Notes: generated by a model not told the origin, from the sequence alone. A DNA stretch of 48,708 bases from Bdellovibrio sp. ArHS (GCF_000786105.1 NZ_JTEV01000029.1:1-48708); one strand, 5' to 3'. Positions 7,677 through 18,285 are shown, numbered from the stretch's first letter. Program-made: numbers and translations.

Positions 7677-9887
7677 ATGAAACGTCGATCCGTTTTATTC
7701 GCATTGTTTTTTCTTGTATCTGCATGCACGAGTGCGAAACGCACCCCGAGTTCAGTTGTTTATGACGATCAACGCGTCAATCGCATTCAAGAGATTGATC
7801 TGGAGCTTTCGAAATTTTGGAATAATGACTGGAAAGGAAATCAACAGTTTTTCCAATCCAAAGAGGGCCTGAACGCGCCACAAGCTTTCGACGGACGACT
7901 GTACCAAGACCCGCAAGTGCGCGATCAAATCGACCGTCTTTGGCGCGCCCGTCAACATGAGGTCGATGTTCTTTCCTCCAAACTTTCTTTGCGTGAATGG
8001 GACGGCTTAGGCCCTTGGTTTTCCGCTTCCTTCCGTTCGCCCCTGTTCAACAAGGAAGAAATTGTTGAGATCACAAATCCAAAAGAGTATTTGAATGAAG
8101 ATATTCAAATCAACAATCCCTTCCCTTTAGAACACAACTTCTATTCTTCCTATTCGTTGCGGCTGATGAATAATCTTCCCGTGGAAAACTCTCCCTTTGC
8201 GACTGAAAATGATGAACGAGGACAGAAGTATCTAAAAGCCCGACTGGACTGTGACGGCGATATTATCTATCAATCAGGCTTTTTATTTTTCCAGAAAGAA
8301 ACCCGCAGCCCGGTTTATGAATTCAATTGGTATTACAACAAGCATAATGGACAAAAAATTTCCGTTCGTTTTGCACCAATAGTTCGTAACTGTCAGTTGC
8401 GATACTACGATCCGGAGAAGGCAAAAACATGGACTCATACCATAAAAATGAAGGACGTCGCCATAACCACTCCAGAATGGATTAAGCTGACAAACCAAAT
8501 CGATGTGTGCGCCCGTCCCGTCGGTGATTTTGGCGGAAACAATGTCACGAGCTTCTTCTGGCAGCAGGACTATCTGTTTACGACCTGCCCGCAAACCTAT
8601 GATAAGCTTTTGAATTTACGAGACCCCTATCAGTCCATGAATCGCCGGGTTCTTTCGTTGACTGGTTCTACCTTAAGTCGCCAAGACTTTAACAATAAAA
8701 ACCCCATGGCTATTTTGAATTTCGACAAAGCGCCTCAGTTTGACGTTATTTGGGTTTCTTCTTTGAACTTTTCGGCGGATTTTTACGGGATGGTGCTGGC
8801 ACGGGCCCTTCGCTATCACGCGGGCCGTGGCACTCAGATTCGCATCTTGGTTCCTGAAGTGACCATGACCAAAAAAGACAAACAAATTCTGGAATGGCTG
8901 GCTTGGGGCATGCCCAATGTGAAAGTACAATACTATAAGTATCGTCTTTCTGAGGCCAACGACGGTTCTTGGCTTGATAAATTCCACCGCGTGAATCACA
9001 CAAAAATCGTGATGGGCTATTCTTCCAAAAACTGGAAGGACAGCTTCTTGATTACCGGCGGAAGAAATATTCGCGACTCTTATATATTTAGCGATACACC
9101 TTTTTATAAGGCTTATAAATATCTGAAAAACTATGGCGAAGGTGAAGAGGCTTACATCTATTACAATGATTTCGAAGTTGAAATGCGCGGTCACCCTTTT
9201 ATTCAGTCCGTGATGGCACAAATGCTTTCGTTCTGGATGCGTGATCCCGAATCGAATCGTTTTCGTTCTACTAACGTCAATATCCCGCAAGTCGCCACAG
9301 CAAGCCAGGTCGCACGCTTGTCGGCTCTGCCCCAACTTTACCCGCTGGTCCGTCATGTGATGTCTTTGCCTTTCTTTGATGGCTTTCAGCTAGAAAAGTT
9401 CTACATCAACATGATTGATTCAGCTCAGTCAGAGCTTCTGTTAACCACGCCCTACTTTCGACCTTCAGTCGCTATTAGCGCCGCCCTCGATCGCGCAGTA
9501 CAAAGAGGCGTAAAAGTGAAGATTTTGACACGCATTCATCTGGCCGGTGATGGAACTCCGCAGATCGCAGAGGACGTCAACAAAGAGGGCATCAATCGTC
9601 ATTTAAAGAACGTGGACATTTACGAATGGACGGATTCTCATTCGATCATGCACGCGAAAATTTTGGTTATTGATAAGAAGCTCAGTTTTGTCAGCAGTGT
9701 GAATCTGAATCGTCGCAGCTTTATTCACGACACGGAAAGTGGCGCCTTGATTCTGCATGAACCAACTGCCACAGAAATGCGTCGAGAAGTTTTAGATTTC
9801 CTGAAAGGCGGGCGGCGCATCACCGCGAAAGAAAAAATTTCTTGGATCAATAGCACCCTGATTGATTGGGCGGATTCCTATTTCTAA
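7677..9887 (+). CDS. Phospholipase D-family lipoprotein (cardiolipin synthase-like)
   Basis: 736 residues beginning with a lipoprotein signal (lipobox VSAC, mature Cys17). Two PLD/HKD half-sites are present: His441-x-Lys443 in NHTKIVMG followed by ITGGRN, and His659-x-Lys661 with Asp666 in HAKILVIDKK followed by SSVNLN. The first copy has Gly where the HKD Asp usually sits, so it is atypical. The N-terminal ~330 residues match nothing I know. COG1502-type enzymes exchange phosphatidyl groups; a lipid-anchored envelope enzyme could act on its own or on prey phospholipids. Confidence 0.88.
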   Translation: MKRRSVLFALFFLVSACTSAKRTPSSVVYDDQRVNRIQEIDLELSKFWNNDWKGNQQFFQSKEGLNAPQAFDGRLYQDPQVRDQIDRLWRARQHEVDVLSSKLSLREWDGLGPWFSASFRSPLFNKEEIVEITNPKEYLNEDIQINNPFPLEHNFYSSYSLRLMNNLPVENSPFATENDERGQKYLKARLDCDGDIIYQSGFLFFQKETRSPVYEFNWYYNKHNGQKISVRFAPIVRNCQLRYYDPEKAKTWTHTIKMKDVAITTPEWIKLTNQIDVCARPVGDFGGNNVTSFFWQQDYLFTTCPQTYDKLLNLRDPYQSMNRRVLSLTGSTLSRQDFNNKNPMAILNFDKAPQFDVIWVSSLNFSADFYGMVLARALRYHAGRGTQIRILVPEVTMTKKDKQILEWLAWGMPNVKVQYYKYRLSEANDGSWLDKFHRVNHTKIVMGYSSKNWKDSFLITGGRNIRDSYIFSDTPFYKAYKYLKNYGEGEEAYIYYNDFEVEMRGHPFIQSVMAQMLSFWMRDPESNRFRSTNVNIPQVATASQVARLSALPQLYPLVRHVMSLPFFDGFQLEKFYINMIDSAQSELLLTTPYFRPSVAISAALDRAVQRGVKVKILTRIHLAGDGTPQIAEDVNKEGINRHLKNVDIYEWTDSHSIMHAKILVIDKKLSFVSSVNLNRRSFIHDTESGALILHEPTATEMRREVLDFLKGGRRITAKEKISWINSTLIDWADSYF

Positions 9888-9979
9888 ACACGACACTAGT
9901 CCTAAGACTTAAGTCGAGCTTTAAATATCGGCCTTCTATTCCCAGTTAAGAAGCAACGACTTCGTGTAAACTGAGGAAT

Positions 9980-10618
9980 ATGTATAAATTGCTTTTCCTC
10001 ATCTTCGCTGCCGTCACTTTTGTGTCTTGCCAGCAAGGACCCGCTTTGGGCCCCGGAGATGATGATCATTTAGCCAGCGCTGCGGAAACCGACTGTGGTT
10101 TTATACAAAACAGCTATGGGCAAAGAGTTTCCTGGAAAATGAATATTCCGGTTGTCCTGCAACTTCACACGGATTACCCCGCCGAATATGAAGAAGTCAT
10201 CAAAAGAGCTGCCAAACACTGGAACGATGCTGCAGGCTTGACACTTTTTCGTTTCGAACGAACCAATGCGAGCTTGGGCGGCGAGGTTTCGCGTAATGCT
10301 GTTAATACGATTCATTGGATGAAGACTTGGGCTGAAAATCAGAAAACACTTCAGGCGATTACCAACCTTTACTGGCGTGGTGCTCAAATCTATGAGTCCG
10401 ACATTGCGATTGACAATAAGTACTTTAATTTCTTCATCGAAGAATCCACGACGCCATATGATGTGCACTTAGAAAGCCTGCTCATTCACGAATTGGGACA
10501 CGTTTTGGGTTTAAAACACCGCACCGTTCCTAGCGTGATGTGGTCGACATTGAATGGTGCCGTCAAACGGGATTCTTTAACCGCCGCCGATCGCGAGACG
10601 ATCAAATGCGAGTACTAA
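9980..10618 (+). CDS. Matrixin-like zinc metalloprotease lipoprotein
   Basis: 212 residues. A lipobox (VSC, mature Cys17) is followed by a metzincin catalytic domain: HELGHVLGLKH at 170-180 supplies His170, Glu171, His174 and His180, and Met187 in SVMW provides the Met-turn. This is an M10A-like catalytic core without hemopexin or large C-terminal domains. It is one base from the next gene, so both are likely co-expressed. Bdellovibrios are rich in such secreted proteases; the substrate is unknown. Confidence 0.88.
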   Translation: MYKLLFLIFAAVTFVSCQQGPALGPGDDDHLASAAETDCGFIQNSYGQRVSWKMNIPVVLQLHTDYPAEYEEVIKRAAKHWNDAAGLTLFRFERTNASLGGEVSRNAVNTIHWMKTWAENQKTLQAITNLYWRGAQIYESDIAIDNKYFNFFIEESTTPYDVHLESLLIHELGHVLGLKHRTVPSVMWSTLNGAVKRDSLTAADRETIKCEY

Positions 10619-10619
10619 G

Positions 10620-11312
10620 ATGAAAAAAGAAAAAACGAATCTGCAAAAAATGTCGCGAATGATTAGTCTGATGCTGATCCTGGCGGCTTTGCCTTTTGGT
10701 GTCTTGCTGCTAAATAAAAAAGTGTCGCAGCTTCGCCTCGTCGCTTCCAGCGAGGACGGGCCTTCCGTCAATGTCACCACTTTTGACTACGACTTGTCTG
10801 AAGCTTCTGCGCACGAATTTAAAAAGGCTTTCAAATATCAGGTGTTAAAAGAAGCCTCCGTCTTAAAAACCCCTCAGGGACCAGCCATGCGACTAGGTCT
10901 TTTCCTGATGAAGAATGCCGCCGGAGGTAAGGTGTTCGCCTGCGAACAATATCCCACCATCGATCTGCTTTTTGCCGCCGAGGGCATCGCCTTTTCCGGA
11001 GAAATTCCACAAATGATTTTGCGTGTCCCCTGTACTGTGGCCACAGATCAACGCCATATCGACACTTTGCCAATCCCCTTTTCGAAGATTCTTAAAAGTC
11101 CCGTCACTCAATATGAGTTCACCACTCAGGCGGAAAATTCACGCGAGCAGGGTAAGGTATATTTTCGTCACGTCGTGGAGTTCTGGCCCACAGAATGGAC
11201 GTGGACCGGCGTAAAATTTTATGCGGAAGACCCTGGCGATACTTTACAAATTAACGGCTATGAAGTGATCTCTGTTCTGGGAGAGCCTTTAGTCATTAAA
11301 GCTACCGAATAG
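10620..11312 (+). CDS. Membrane-anchored protein of unknown function
   Basis: 230 residues. The N-terminus has a lysine-rich cytoplasmic tail, then one membrane helix (about 14-32), then a soluble periplasmic domain with no motif I recognise. The start ATG lies one base after the stop of the metalloprotease gene, indicating a two-gene operon. A role as partner or inhibitor of the protease is possible but only inferred from position. Its 3' end overlaps the convergent lipoprotein gene by 11 bases. Confidence 0.75.
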   Translation: MKKEKTNLQKMSRMISLMLILAALPFGVLLLNKKVSQLRLVASSEDGPSVNVTTFDYDLSEASAHEFKKAFKYQVLKEASVLKTPQGPAMRLGLFLMKNAAGGKVFACEQYPTIDLLFAAEGIAFSGEIPQMILRVPCTVATDQRHIDTLPIPFSKILKSPVTQYEFTTQAENSREQGKVYFRHVVEFWPTEWTWTGVKFYAEDPGDTLQINGYEVISVLGEPLVIKATE

Positions 11313-11745
11313 ACTCGAATTCGGGAACATAGCGGACTTTGTCTTCTCCGCGCGCCTTGGCTTCATAATCGCTGTATTCACGACGATGCTGTTCGACCTC
11401 TTTGGCAATCTGCTCGTCAATCTCTTTATTCTTTTGGTCATTGATGGCATCTATGGCGGAAGCTGTTTTCGTTGCTTCAGGTTGCGCAATGTCGCCGACA
11501 TAAATGGCATTGCCATTGAAAAACTGTACTTCCTTTTCAAAGCGAATGCGGTCGTCATAGAAAACATAAGTCCAACGATCTTTACCCTGAAAGCGTTGTG
11601 TTCGAGAGGGGCTTCCCATTAAATCAAGAACGTCATCTTTTTCCATTCCAGGTCTTACTTCGCCAAATTGCTTCAGCATTGATGTCTGACAGGCTGTCGT
11701 CAGCAAACCAAGTAAAACGACAGGAATAGCCAAATAACGGAGCAT
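11302..11745 (-). CDS. SmpA/OmlA (BamE-like) lipoprotein
   Basis: 147 residues. Lipobox TTAC (Cys19), then a BamE-type segment FGEVRPGMEKDDVLDLMGSP and a WTYVFYDD strand, which fits the SmpA/OmlA domain (about 25-85). The C-terminal third is charged and probably helical. BamE family proteins support outer-membrane protein assembly; many genomes carry several SmpA-like lipoproteins, so this need not be the Bam subunit. Located downstream of rsgA on the same strand. Confidence 0.78.
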   Translation of the reverse strand: MLRYLAIPVVLLGLLTTACQTSMLKQFGEVRPGMEKDDVLDLMGSPSRTQRFQGKDRWTYVFYDDRIRFEKEVQFFNGNAIYVGDIAQPEATKTASAIDAINDQKNKEIDEQIAKEVEQHRREYSDYEAKARGEDKVRYVPEFESIR

Positions 11746-11851
11746 AGTTCCCCCATCCTTCTATGCTACTAGTTTACTAAGAAGCTTGGAAAGCCGCCAC
11801 TTTCTTTTGTCTCATTTTGGAACAAAAAATAGGGCGGCCCCAGGCCAGGGT

Positions 11852-12940
11852 TTAAATTTCTCCCCGGCCTTTTCGCGCCATATGCGCTTTGGCGTTAAGA
11901 TGTATTTTCTTCCATCGTTTTCTCTCTTCAGCCATTTTGGCGGGATCAGAACGACGTTCTTGATAAGAGACTTCCTTTTGCAATTTCAAATAGCTGTCCC
12001 AACGATCCGGGTCCAAGTCACCGTGACTCAAAGCTTTTTGAATCGCACAACCTGGTTCCTGATCATGAGCACAGTCACGAAATCGGCAGGCCTCGGCCAG
12101 AGCAACGATGTCCGAAAACAATTCCTGCACCCCTTCTTCCTGATCGACTAAGCCCAATTGCCGCATTCCCGGCGTATCCATAAGGACCGCACCGTCGTGC
12201 AACCGAAACAGCGACCGTGACGTGGTCGTATGTCTGCCGCGGTCGTCGTCAGCGCGGGCACTTTGCGTTTGCAAAGTTTCTTCGCCCAGAAAGAAATTCG
12301 TCAGGGTTGATTTTCCAACTCCGGAAGAGCCCATCAAAGCGACCGTTTTACCGGGCCGCAAATACTGTCGCAGAATATCGCAAGTTTGTGGCTCTAAGAC
12401 GCTGACAGCGTGAATAGGCACCCCGATATAGGTGTTTTCAAGGTCCTGCGTGATGGCTTCAGGATCTTCCACCAGATCGGATTTGCTAAGCACAATAACG
12501 GGTGAGGCCCCGCTATCCCAAGCCAAGCTTAAATAGCGATCCAGCCTCTTGGCGTTGAGATCTCTATTTAATGAGGTGACAACAAATATCACATCAACGT
12601 TGGATGCGATGACCTGAACACCGTGCCCCGGGTCCCTACGATAAAAGCAAGTCCGGCGATCTAAAACTCTGTGGATCACAGCTTTGTCTTGATCGCCGTC
12701 CATTTGACAAAGAACCCAGTCGCCCACGGAAGGGAACGCCCCCGGGGAACTTTCGAAGTCATGACGAAAACGCCCTGAAACCTGGGCAAAAGAGGTCCTA
12801 TCATCTCCCCAACTGAGGCGATAAAGATCTCGCTCTTGGTTTATGACTCGGGCGACTTTAAGACCCTCGTCTTTGTTTGTAACTTGTAGCTCAAAAAATA
12901 AATCCCATCCCCACGACTGGAGGTTAGAATATGAATTCAC
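11852..12940 (-). CDS. rsgA: Ribosome small-subunit biogenesis GTPase RsgA
   Basis: 362-residue circularly permuted GTPase: G4 motif SKSD (152-155) precedes G1 GSSGVGKS (204-211), then DTPG (255-258). The switch segment has DDRGRHTTTS. The C-terminal zinc site is Cys285, Cys290, His292 and Cys298. The N-terminal OB domain precedes the GTPase. RsgA helps late 30S maturation. Translation starts at GTG (12938-12940) with GGGAG 7 bases upstream. Followed on the same strand by the SmpA-like lipoprotein gene. Confidence 0.95.
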   Translation of the reverse strand: MNSYSNLQSWGWDLFFELQVTNKDEGLKVARVINQERDLYRLSWGDDRTSFAQVSGRFRHDFESSPGAFPSVGDWVLCQMDGDQDKAVIHRVLDRRTCFYRRDPGHGVQVIASNVDVIFVVTSLNRDLNAKRLDRYLSLAWDSGASPVIVLSKSDLVEDPEAITQDLENTYIGVPIHAVSVLEPQTCDILRQYLRPGKTVALMGSSGVGKSTLTNFFLGEETLQTQSARADDDRGRHTTTSRSLFRLHDGAVLMDTPGMRQLGLVDQEEGVQELFSDIVALAEACRFRDCAHDQEPGCAIQKALSHGDLDPDRWDSYLKLQKEVSYQERRSDPAKMAEERKRWKKIHLNAKAHMARKGRGEI

Positions 12941-13152
12941 GCGAAACTCCCATAGATATTTTCGTTAAAATAAAAAGCGGAAGCTCTCGTGGATTTAAAC
13001 TGTCAGAATTTGTGCGACTAAATGAATAGATCCAGAGAGCTGTGATTTGATTTAAAGAATTTTACAATCATAAGCCCTCCTTGTTCATGGCTGTCTTTAT
13101 CTTCCCGGAAGGCCTTGTTTTCGTCAAGCGGCTGCCCCATTCTTTGGCAAAA

Positions 13153-14118
13153 TTATTTCAATAGAGCGTAAAACTGGCGAAAAATCTTGGGTGTTTTCCC
13201 CAGACCCCACTGCGGATTCAGGACTCCACCAAAATCCGCCGGATCGGCTTTTTCACCATTAATATAAAGCTCGGATTGTGATTCAGTTGAAATACTGACA
13301 ATTCGAAGTGCGCCTCGCACCGTTTGCAAATCCAGCAGAGAGCGCGTTTGCATCGCGCCGGTGGCACTGTCCATACTCATCTGAAACTGAATCGGTCCGC
13401 TGACAGTGTCACCATCGGCAAGTCGGATCAGGACACGACCCGATCCAGTGGTCTTCATCAGCATTACCATTGCCTGCTTGGCAACAGTGACGTCCGCATC
13501 CGTCACTGAGTTCAACTCAAGAAGAGATTCGATGATGTTCGTGGCTTGGCGCAACTTTTCGTCCTGCAGATGACCATAAATTTTTTGTTTGAGTTTCACC
13601 TGGCTTAAAGTTTGAGCGGGTTGTTCCGCTTGATTCACGCGCACCCGGTTGATCTGAGTAATAACCTCGCCCTCTTCTAGATAATTTAAGGGGCAGCCCT
13701 TTGCCGCAATCGACATCTGAGCACGCTCGCCAGAGACCGCACCTTCCCGCGCCTGGGTGTCGCCCCACTGGGCGCCAAAGGCCGGAAAAATCTCGCAGTC
13801 TTTTTTTATTTTTTTTAAAACTGCCAAGCCTTCTGGAGAAAGTTTCTCTATCGCTTTTTGTCTTTCTTCAACTTCGACTGTTTTCGCAGATCCCCCAGAC
13901 ACAACCGCCGTAAAGATCGCGTGTGGAGAAGGGATGAGTTTACCAAAAGCCATGTTAAGTTCCGCGTAATATTTCACGTCACTTGAGGACATGGCATTGA
14001 CGGGTTTTTCGTAGGGCCTAAAGATGTCTACGGGGGTTTCTTCAGCGCTATCCCCGCCCGCACCAGAACAAGCCGTGATTGCAAACACCGCGATATATAG
14101 GAAATATATTTGTTTCAT
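13153..14118 (-). CDS. Lipoprotein of unknown function
   Basis: 321 residues with lipobox ITAC (mature Cys17) and a Gly/Ser/Glu-rich linker. The remainder is soluble and mixed alpha/beta, with a helical central part and a C-terminal segment (SMDSATGAMQTRSLLDLQTV) that could form strands. Two cysteines (in KKDCEIFP and AKGCPLN) may form a disulfide. Family not recognised. The upstream coiled-coil gene on the same strand lies 68 bases away, so it may belong to the secA transcription unit. Confidence 0.72.
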   Translation of the reverse strand: MKQIYFLYIAVFAITACSGAGGDSAEETPVDIFRPYEKPVNAMSSSDVKYYAELNMAFGKLIPSPHAIFTAVVSGGSAKTVEVEERQKAIEKLSPEGLAVLKKIKKDCEIFPAFGAQWGDTQAREGAVSGERAQMSIAAKGCPLNYLEEGEVITQINRVRVNQAEQPAQTLSQVKLKQKIYGHLQDEKLRQATNIIESLLELNSVTDADVTVAKQAMVMLMKTTGSGRVLIRLADGDTVSGPIQFQMSMDSATGAMQTRSLLDLQTVRGALRIVSISTESQSELYINGEKADPADFGGVLNPQWGLGKTPKIFRQFYALLK

Positions 14119-14186
14119 GCAAACCCCTCAGTAGGCTTCTGAAGAGTATTAAATAACGTCCAAAATAAGAGTCAATAATGGAACTA

Positions 14187-14768
14187 TTACTTCTTTAGGA
14201 TGATCGGGTCCACGATGCGGGGCGCGGACTCTGGGGACTTTTTCTTTTCTTCGACCAGTGCCGTTCCCAGTTCATTTTTTTCCGGCTTTTCATATTGCAT
14301 GCGCACTTTTTGCAATGTCTTTTTAACGGTGTTTCCCAGACTCATTTGCGTTTCCATTTCTTCAATGGACTTCACTTCGATACGTTCGTATTCGCGTTTT
14401 TCCGTCAAACCCTTTTCTGGATAGCGGTACTTCAGAAGAGCGCGCTGTTGATCGTATTCTTTGACGTTTGCATTCAAATCTTTGTGCAATGACTTCATTT
14501 GGTTGATGATTTCGGCGACCCGGGAAGAATCTTTGGTTTGTTGCTTCTCAGTGATCAGCTTTTGAATTTCCGTTTCTGCAGAGCGAACTTTTGCCTCTAA
14601 GGCCTGAACCCGCGCCTGTACAACAGCATAAGAGTCTTCGCTGGATTTGATTTCTTTTGCCGGAGCTGCGGGGGCGGCACCATGCTCAGCGGGAGCCTCT
14701 TCATTGGCAAATGCCATTGTCGTCAATGTCAAAAAAGTAAACGAAATTTTAAGAACCAGAGAGTACAT
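14187..14768 (-). CDS. Exported coiled-coil protein
   Basis: 193 residues. Signal peptide ending near TMAFA, an Ala/Pro/Glu-rich linker (about 24-42), then a long heptad-like helical stretch (about 45-120), and a basic, proline-containing tail. No enzyme motif; a periplasmic structural or scaffolding role is likely. The start overlaps the end of the zinc-ribbon gene by 20 bases, so the pair is translationally coupled. Confidence 0.75.
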   Translation of the reverse strand: MYSLVLKISFTFLTLTTMAFANEEAPAEHGAAPAAPAKEIKSSEDSYAVVQARVQALEAKVRSAETEIQKLITEKQQTKDSSRVAEIINQMKSLHKDLNANVKEYDQQRALLKYRYPEKGLTEKREYERIEVKSIEEMETQMSLGNTVKKTLQKVRMQYEKPEKNELGTALVEEKKKSPESAPRIVDPIILKK

Positions 14769-15609
14769 CTTGCCTCCAAGAAATTTTAAAAGGCAGATAT
14801 TTAATTCGGTTGATTAAGACGCTGGCTTTAGCGGGCGAAAGACCTTTTAGGACCAACCGCCCTTGCCCAATCTGATTAAGAAGCTCATTCACATCCCAAC
14901 CAAAGCGGGAATCTGTCATCGCCTCTTTTAACTGCATTACAAGATGGCTGGACTCTATACCGTCGATAATCACGGCATAGGTCATTGGACCAGCCAGTGT
15001 GTCGGCATTCCCGAACTCAGTCACATCGGAAAAATCAGGTGTATCCGGAGTCGCCACGTTCGTTATCGGCTGTGGCGTACGGTCCAGTGTTTGTGAGAAG
15101 TCGTAAGGGGCTTCCTCAACAGGAGCCGCGAACGCTTCTTGCCCAACTTCTGCCGCGGCGGCATAGGACTGCTCTGAGCTTTGATAACCTTCCCCTGGAA
15201 CTTCGATTTCTGTTCCCGGAGGAATTTCATCCGCTGGAGTTAAATAAGGGTCTTCTTGAGGCGCATTTTCCTCGGGAACTTCTTGGGGGATTTGCCCCTG
15301 ATAAACCGTTGGCTCGGACGTGGCTGAATAGTCTTGAGGCACTTCTACGGGAGCTTCACCGTAAGCATTGAAGTCTTGCGGAGTCGGGTTTTCGAAGGAC
15401 GTGCCTGCCTGAAAATCAGCCCCGCCTTCGAAGTCAGTTCCAGATTGAATTTCGGGTTCTTGAGCCGGCTCAGATTCGTGCTCGGCCATTTCCGGCTGCC
15501 CATTCCAATCGATAAAGTAAACCGCATTGCAATGGGGACATGTGAACAAAGTCCCCAGGTGCTTATCTAGAATCTCTACCGGCTGTTGGCAACTCGGACA
15601 AGGGATCAA
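14749..15609 (-). CDS. Zinc-ribbon protein with acidic disordered linker
   Basis: 286 residues in three parts. Residues 4-27 form an MJ0042-type zinc ribbon (CPSC and CPHC pairs). About 40-200 is a Glu/Pro/Ala-rich low-complexity linker with repeated PQE/PEE patterns. About 205-286 is a compact domain (MTYAVIIDGI through SWRQDVLSGS) that I cannot name. The start is TTG, placed directly after the secA TAG stop with zero spacing; the ribosome site AAAGGA lies inside the secA end. It is therefore tied to secA expression. Confidence 0.78.
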   Translation of the reverse strand: MIPCPSCQQPVEILDKHLGTLFTCPHCNAVYFIDWNGQPEMAEHESEPAQEPEIQSGTDFEGGADFQAGTSFENPTPQDFNAYGEAPVEVPQDYSATSEPTVYQGQIPQEVPEENAPQEDPYLTPADEIPPGTEIEVPGEGYQSSEQSYAAAAEVGQEAFAAPVEEAPYDFSQTLDRTPQPITNVATPDTPDFSDVTEFGNADTLAGPMTYAVIIDGIESSHLVMQLKEAMTDSRFGWDVNELLNQIGQGRLVLKGLSPAKASVLINRIKYLPFKISWRQDVLSGS

Positions 15610-18285
15610 CTATCTTTTTCCTTTACCTTGTTTTTCAAGGCGACGACGTTCCTCGCGATTCATCGGACGATCATCACGCGGTCCACTTTGAAAGGTCATC
15701 TTACGTGTGGGTGCTGCTTCACTGGTTTCCACTTCAGGAAGACTGTGACCGATGTCCGTTTCTGACGGAGACGAGTAATCCAACTCGTCAAGGTCCGCTT
15801 CTTCCGGGCGCAGACTGTCCAAAACCTCTTCTTGCGATTGCTGAGCCACAAGTTGCACACGCATGATCTTTTCGATCGCATCGCTTTTAATGGTATTGTT
15901 CAGGCTTTCGAAGGCTTTAAAGGCCTCTTTTTTATACTCAATCAAAGGATCTTTCTGCGCGTAACCGCGAAGACCAATGCCCTCTTTAAGCTTGTCGATC
16001 ACGTAAAGATGATTTTTCCAGTGATGATCGATGCTTTGTAAAAGGATCATTTTCTGAACCTGCTCAAAGAAAGGTCCCATAGAAGTTTTTTGTTTTTCAA
16101 AAACTTCTTTCACACCTTTTTTCACTGCTTCCGTCACCGTGTCTGAATTGATCGGCATGTTAGCAAAATCAATCTTGAAACCGAAGCTTTGCACAAGAGA
16201 GTTGTTCAACCCTTCCATGCTCCACTCTTCCTTCTTGCCACCCTCTGGAGCATAAGTGTCCAGAAGATTCGAGACGACGTCTCCCAACCAATCCAAGGTT
16301 GTTCTTTCGATCTCTTGACCTTCAAGAACTTTACGGCGCATTCCATAGATCGCATTTCTTTGCGCATTCATGACAGAGTCATACTCCATCAAATTCTTAC
16401 GAATATCGAAGTTGTGTCCTTCGACCTTGCGTTGTGCGCCTTCAATTGCGTTCGTCACCATTTTTGCCGTGATCGGTTCATCTTCAGGAATGTTGAGCAT
16501 TTCCATGATTTTTTGAATACGCTCACCGTTGAAAATTCTCATCAGCTTATCTTCCAAAGAAAGATAGAAACGGGATTCGCCCGGATCCCCTTGACGACCG
16601 GCACGACCACGAAGCTGATTGTCGATACGACGAGATTCATGTCTTTCGGTACCGATGATATAAAGGCCGCCCAACTCACGAACTTCGGCGCGCTCTTTTT
16701 CAACTTGCGGTTTAACTTTGGCCAAGGCTTCCTGGAATTCTGGAGACTCATCATTGCCTACCGCTGCCTTCGCCAACATTTCGGCGTTACCACCCAACAT
16801 GATGTCAGTACCACGACCGGCCATGTTTGTTGCGATGGTCACAGCACCTTTACGACCCGCTTGTGCCACGATTTCGGCTTCGCGTTCGTGTTGTTTGGCG
16901 TTAAGAACTTCGTGCTTGATACCTTCTTTACGAAGATACGCGCTTAGGGATTCCGACTTTTCAATCGACTCAGTACCAACCAGAATTGGCTGACCTTTGG
17001 CGATACGTTCCTTGATATCCGCAGTGATCGCTTTGTATTTTGCTTTTTCAGACTTATAAACAACGTCTTCCTGATCTTTACGTTGGATAGGTCTGTTCGT
17101 TGGAATCACGTTCACATCAAGATTGTAGATCTTTTTGAACTCGACCGCCTCAGTATCCGCTGTTCCCGTCATACCTGAAAGTTTCGTGTACATACGGAAA
17201 TAGTTTTGGAAAGTGATTGTCGCCAAAGTTTGGTTTTCAGATTTAACTTCCACGCCTTCTTTAGCTTCGATGGCTTGGTGAAGGCCATCACTCCAACGAC
17301 GACCCGGCATCAAACGACCCGTGAATTCGTCAACGATGACGATCTCGCCGTCTTTGATCATGTATTCCACATCACGACGGTAAAGATAGTAAGCTTTCAA
17401 GCCCTGGTAAACGTGGTGAAGAATCTCAATATTTTGAGGGTCGTAAAGATTAGAAAGACCCATTAGCTCTTCAACCTTTGCATTTCCTTCGTCGGTCAAA
17501 GAAGCGGTTTTGGTTTTTTCCTCCATCGTGAAGTGCACATCGCGCTTCAGTTGCGGGATGATCGCATTGACGGCGTAATACTTGTCAGTAGAAGCCTCTG
17601 CGGGACCAGAAATGATCAGTGGCGTACGTGCTTCGTCGACCAAGATAGAGTCACACTCATCCACGATAGCGAAGTTATGACCGCGCTGAACATAGTCGTT
17701 CAAATCAAACTTCATATTGTCACGTAGGTAATCGAAGCCCAATTCATTATTTGTACAGTAAGTGATATCACAAGCGTACATCTGCTTACGTTGCTGGTCG
17801 TTCAAACCGTGAACGATAATGCCCGTCGTAAGACCCAACCAACCATAAAGACGTCCCATCCATTCAGCATCACGACGCACTAGATAGTCATTCACCGTCA
17901 CAAGGTGCACGCCTTTACCAGTCAGCGCATTCAAGTAAACCGGCAAAGTCGCCACAAGCGTTTTACCTTCACCCGTTCTCATCTCGGCGATATTTCCGCG
18001 ATTAAGAACGATACCACCGATCAACTGAACGTCATAATGGCGCATGCCCAAAACGCGCTTAGAAGCCTCACGACAAACCGCAAATGCCTCAGGCAATATA
18101 TCGTCAACAGTTTCGCCTTTACGAAGACGTTCTTGGAATTCTGGAGTCTTGGCTTTAAGTTGTTCGTCCGTGAGAGCCGCCATCTTGGGCTCTAGGGCAT
18201 TAATACGATCCACAGTGGGTTGGATCTTCTTCATTTCACGATCGTGTTTGGTACCGAAAATTTTTGTAAGTACTTGTGTAATCAT
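15610..18285 (-). CDS. secA: Preprotein translocase ATPase SecA
   Basis: 891 residues from the ATG at 18285; the protein then starts [15 protein letters not shown], the normal SecA beginning, whereas the 24 codons above it look non-coding. Walker A lies at MRTGEGKT (102-109), with the DEAD-type box in [15 protein letters not shown] and helicase motif [11 protein letters not shown]. The C-terminus ends in a basic Arg/Lys/Glu-rich tail and lacks the CxCxSG zinc motif that binds SecB in many Gram-negatives. It powers Sec export at the inner membrane. Downstream genes encode the zinc-ribbon and coiled-coil proteins. Confidence 0.97.
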   Translation of the reverse strand: MITQVLTKIFGTKHDREMKKIQPTVDRINALEPKMAALTDEQLKAKTPEFQERLRKGETVDDILPEAFAVCREASKRVLGMRHYDVQLIGGIVLNRGNIAEMRTGEGKTLVATLPVYLNALTGKGVHLVTVNDYLVRRDAEWMGRLYGWLGLTTGIIVHGLNDQQRKQMYACDITYCTNNELGFDYLRDNMKFDLNDYVQRGHNFAIVDECDSILVDEARTPLIISGPAEASTDKYYAVNAIIPQLKRDVHFTMEEKTKTASLTDEGNAKVEELMGLSNLYDPQNIEILHHVYQGLKAYYLYRRDVEYMIKDGEIVIVDEFTGRLMPGRRWSDGLHQAIEAKEGVEVKSENQTLATITFQNYFRMYTKLSGMTGTADTEAVEFKKIYNLDVNVIPTNRPIQRKDQEDVVYKSEKAKYKAITADIKERIAKGQPILVGTESIEKSESLSAYLRKEGIKHEVLNAKQHEREAEIVAQAGRKGAVTIATNMAGRGTDIMLGGNAEMLAKAAVGNDESPEFQEALAKVKPQVEKERAEVRELGGLYIIGTERHESRRIDNQLRGRAGRQGDPGESRFYLSLEDKLMRIFNGERIQKIMEMLNIPEDEPITAKMVTNAIEGAQRKVEGHNFDIRKNLMEYDSVMNAQRNAIYGMRRKVLEGQEIERTTLDWLGDVVSNLLDTYAPEGGKKEEWSMEGLNNSLVQSFGFKIDFANMPINSDTVTEAVKKGVKEVFEKQKTSMGPFFEQVQKMILLQSIDHHWKNHLYVIDKLKEGIGLRGYAQKDPLIEYKKEAFKAFESLNNTIKSDAIEKIMRVQLVAQQSQEEVLDSLRPEEADLDELDYSSPSETDIGHSLPEVETSEAAPTRKMTFQSGPRDDRPMNREERRRLEKQGKGKR

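Noticed and set aside
8673-9356. 227-codon minus-strand frame inside the PLD gene
   Set aside because: Fully inside a gene with intact HKD motifs on the other strand; shadow.
16189-16947. 252-codon plus-strand frame inside secA
   Set aside because: Fully within secA, no start signal, no family match; shadow.
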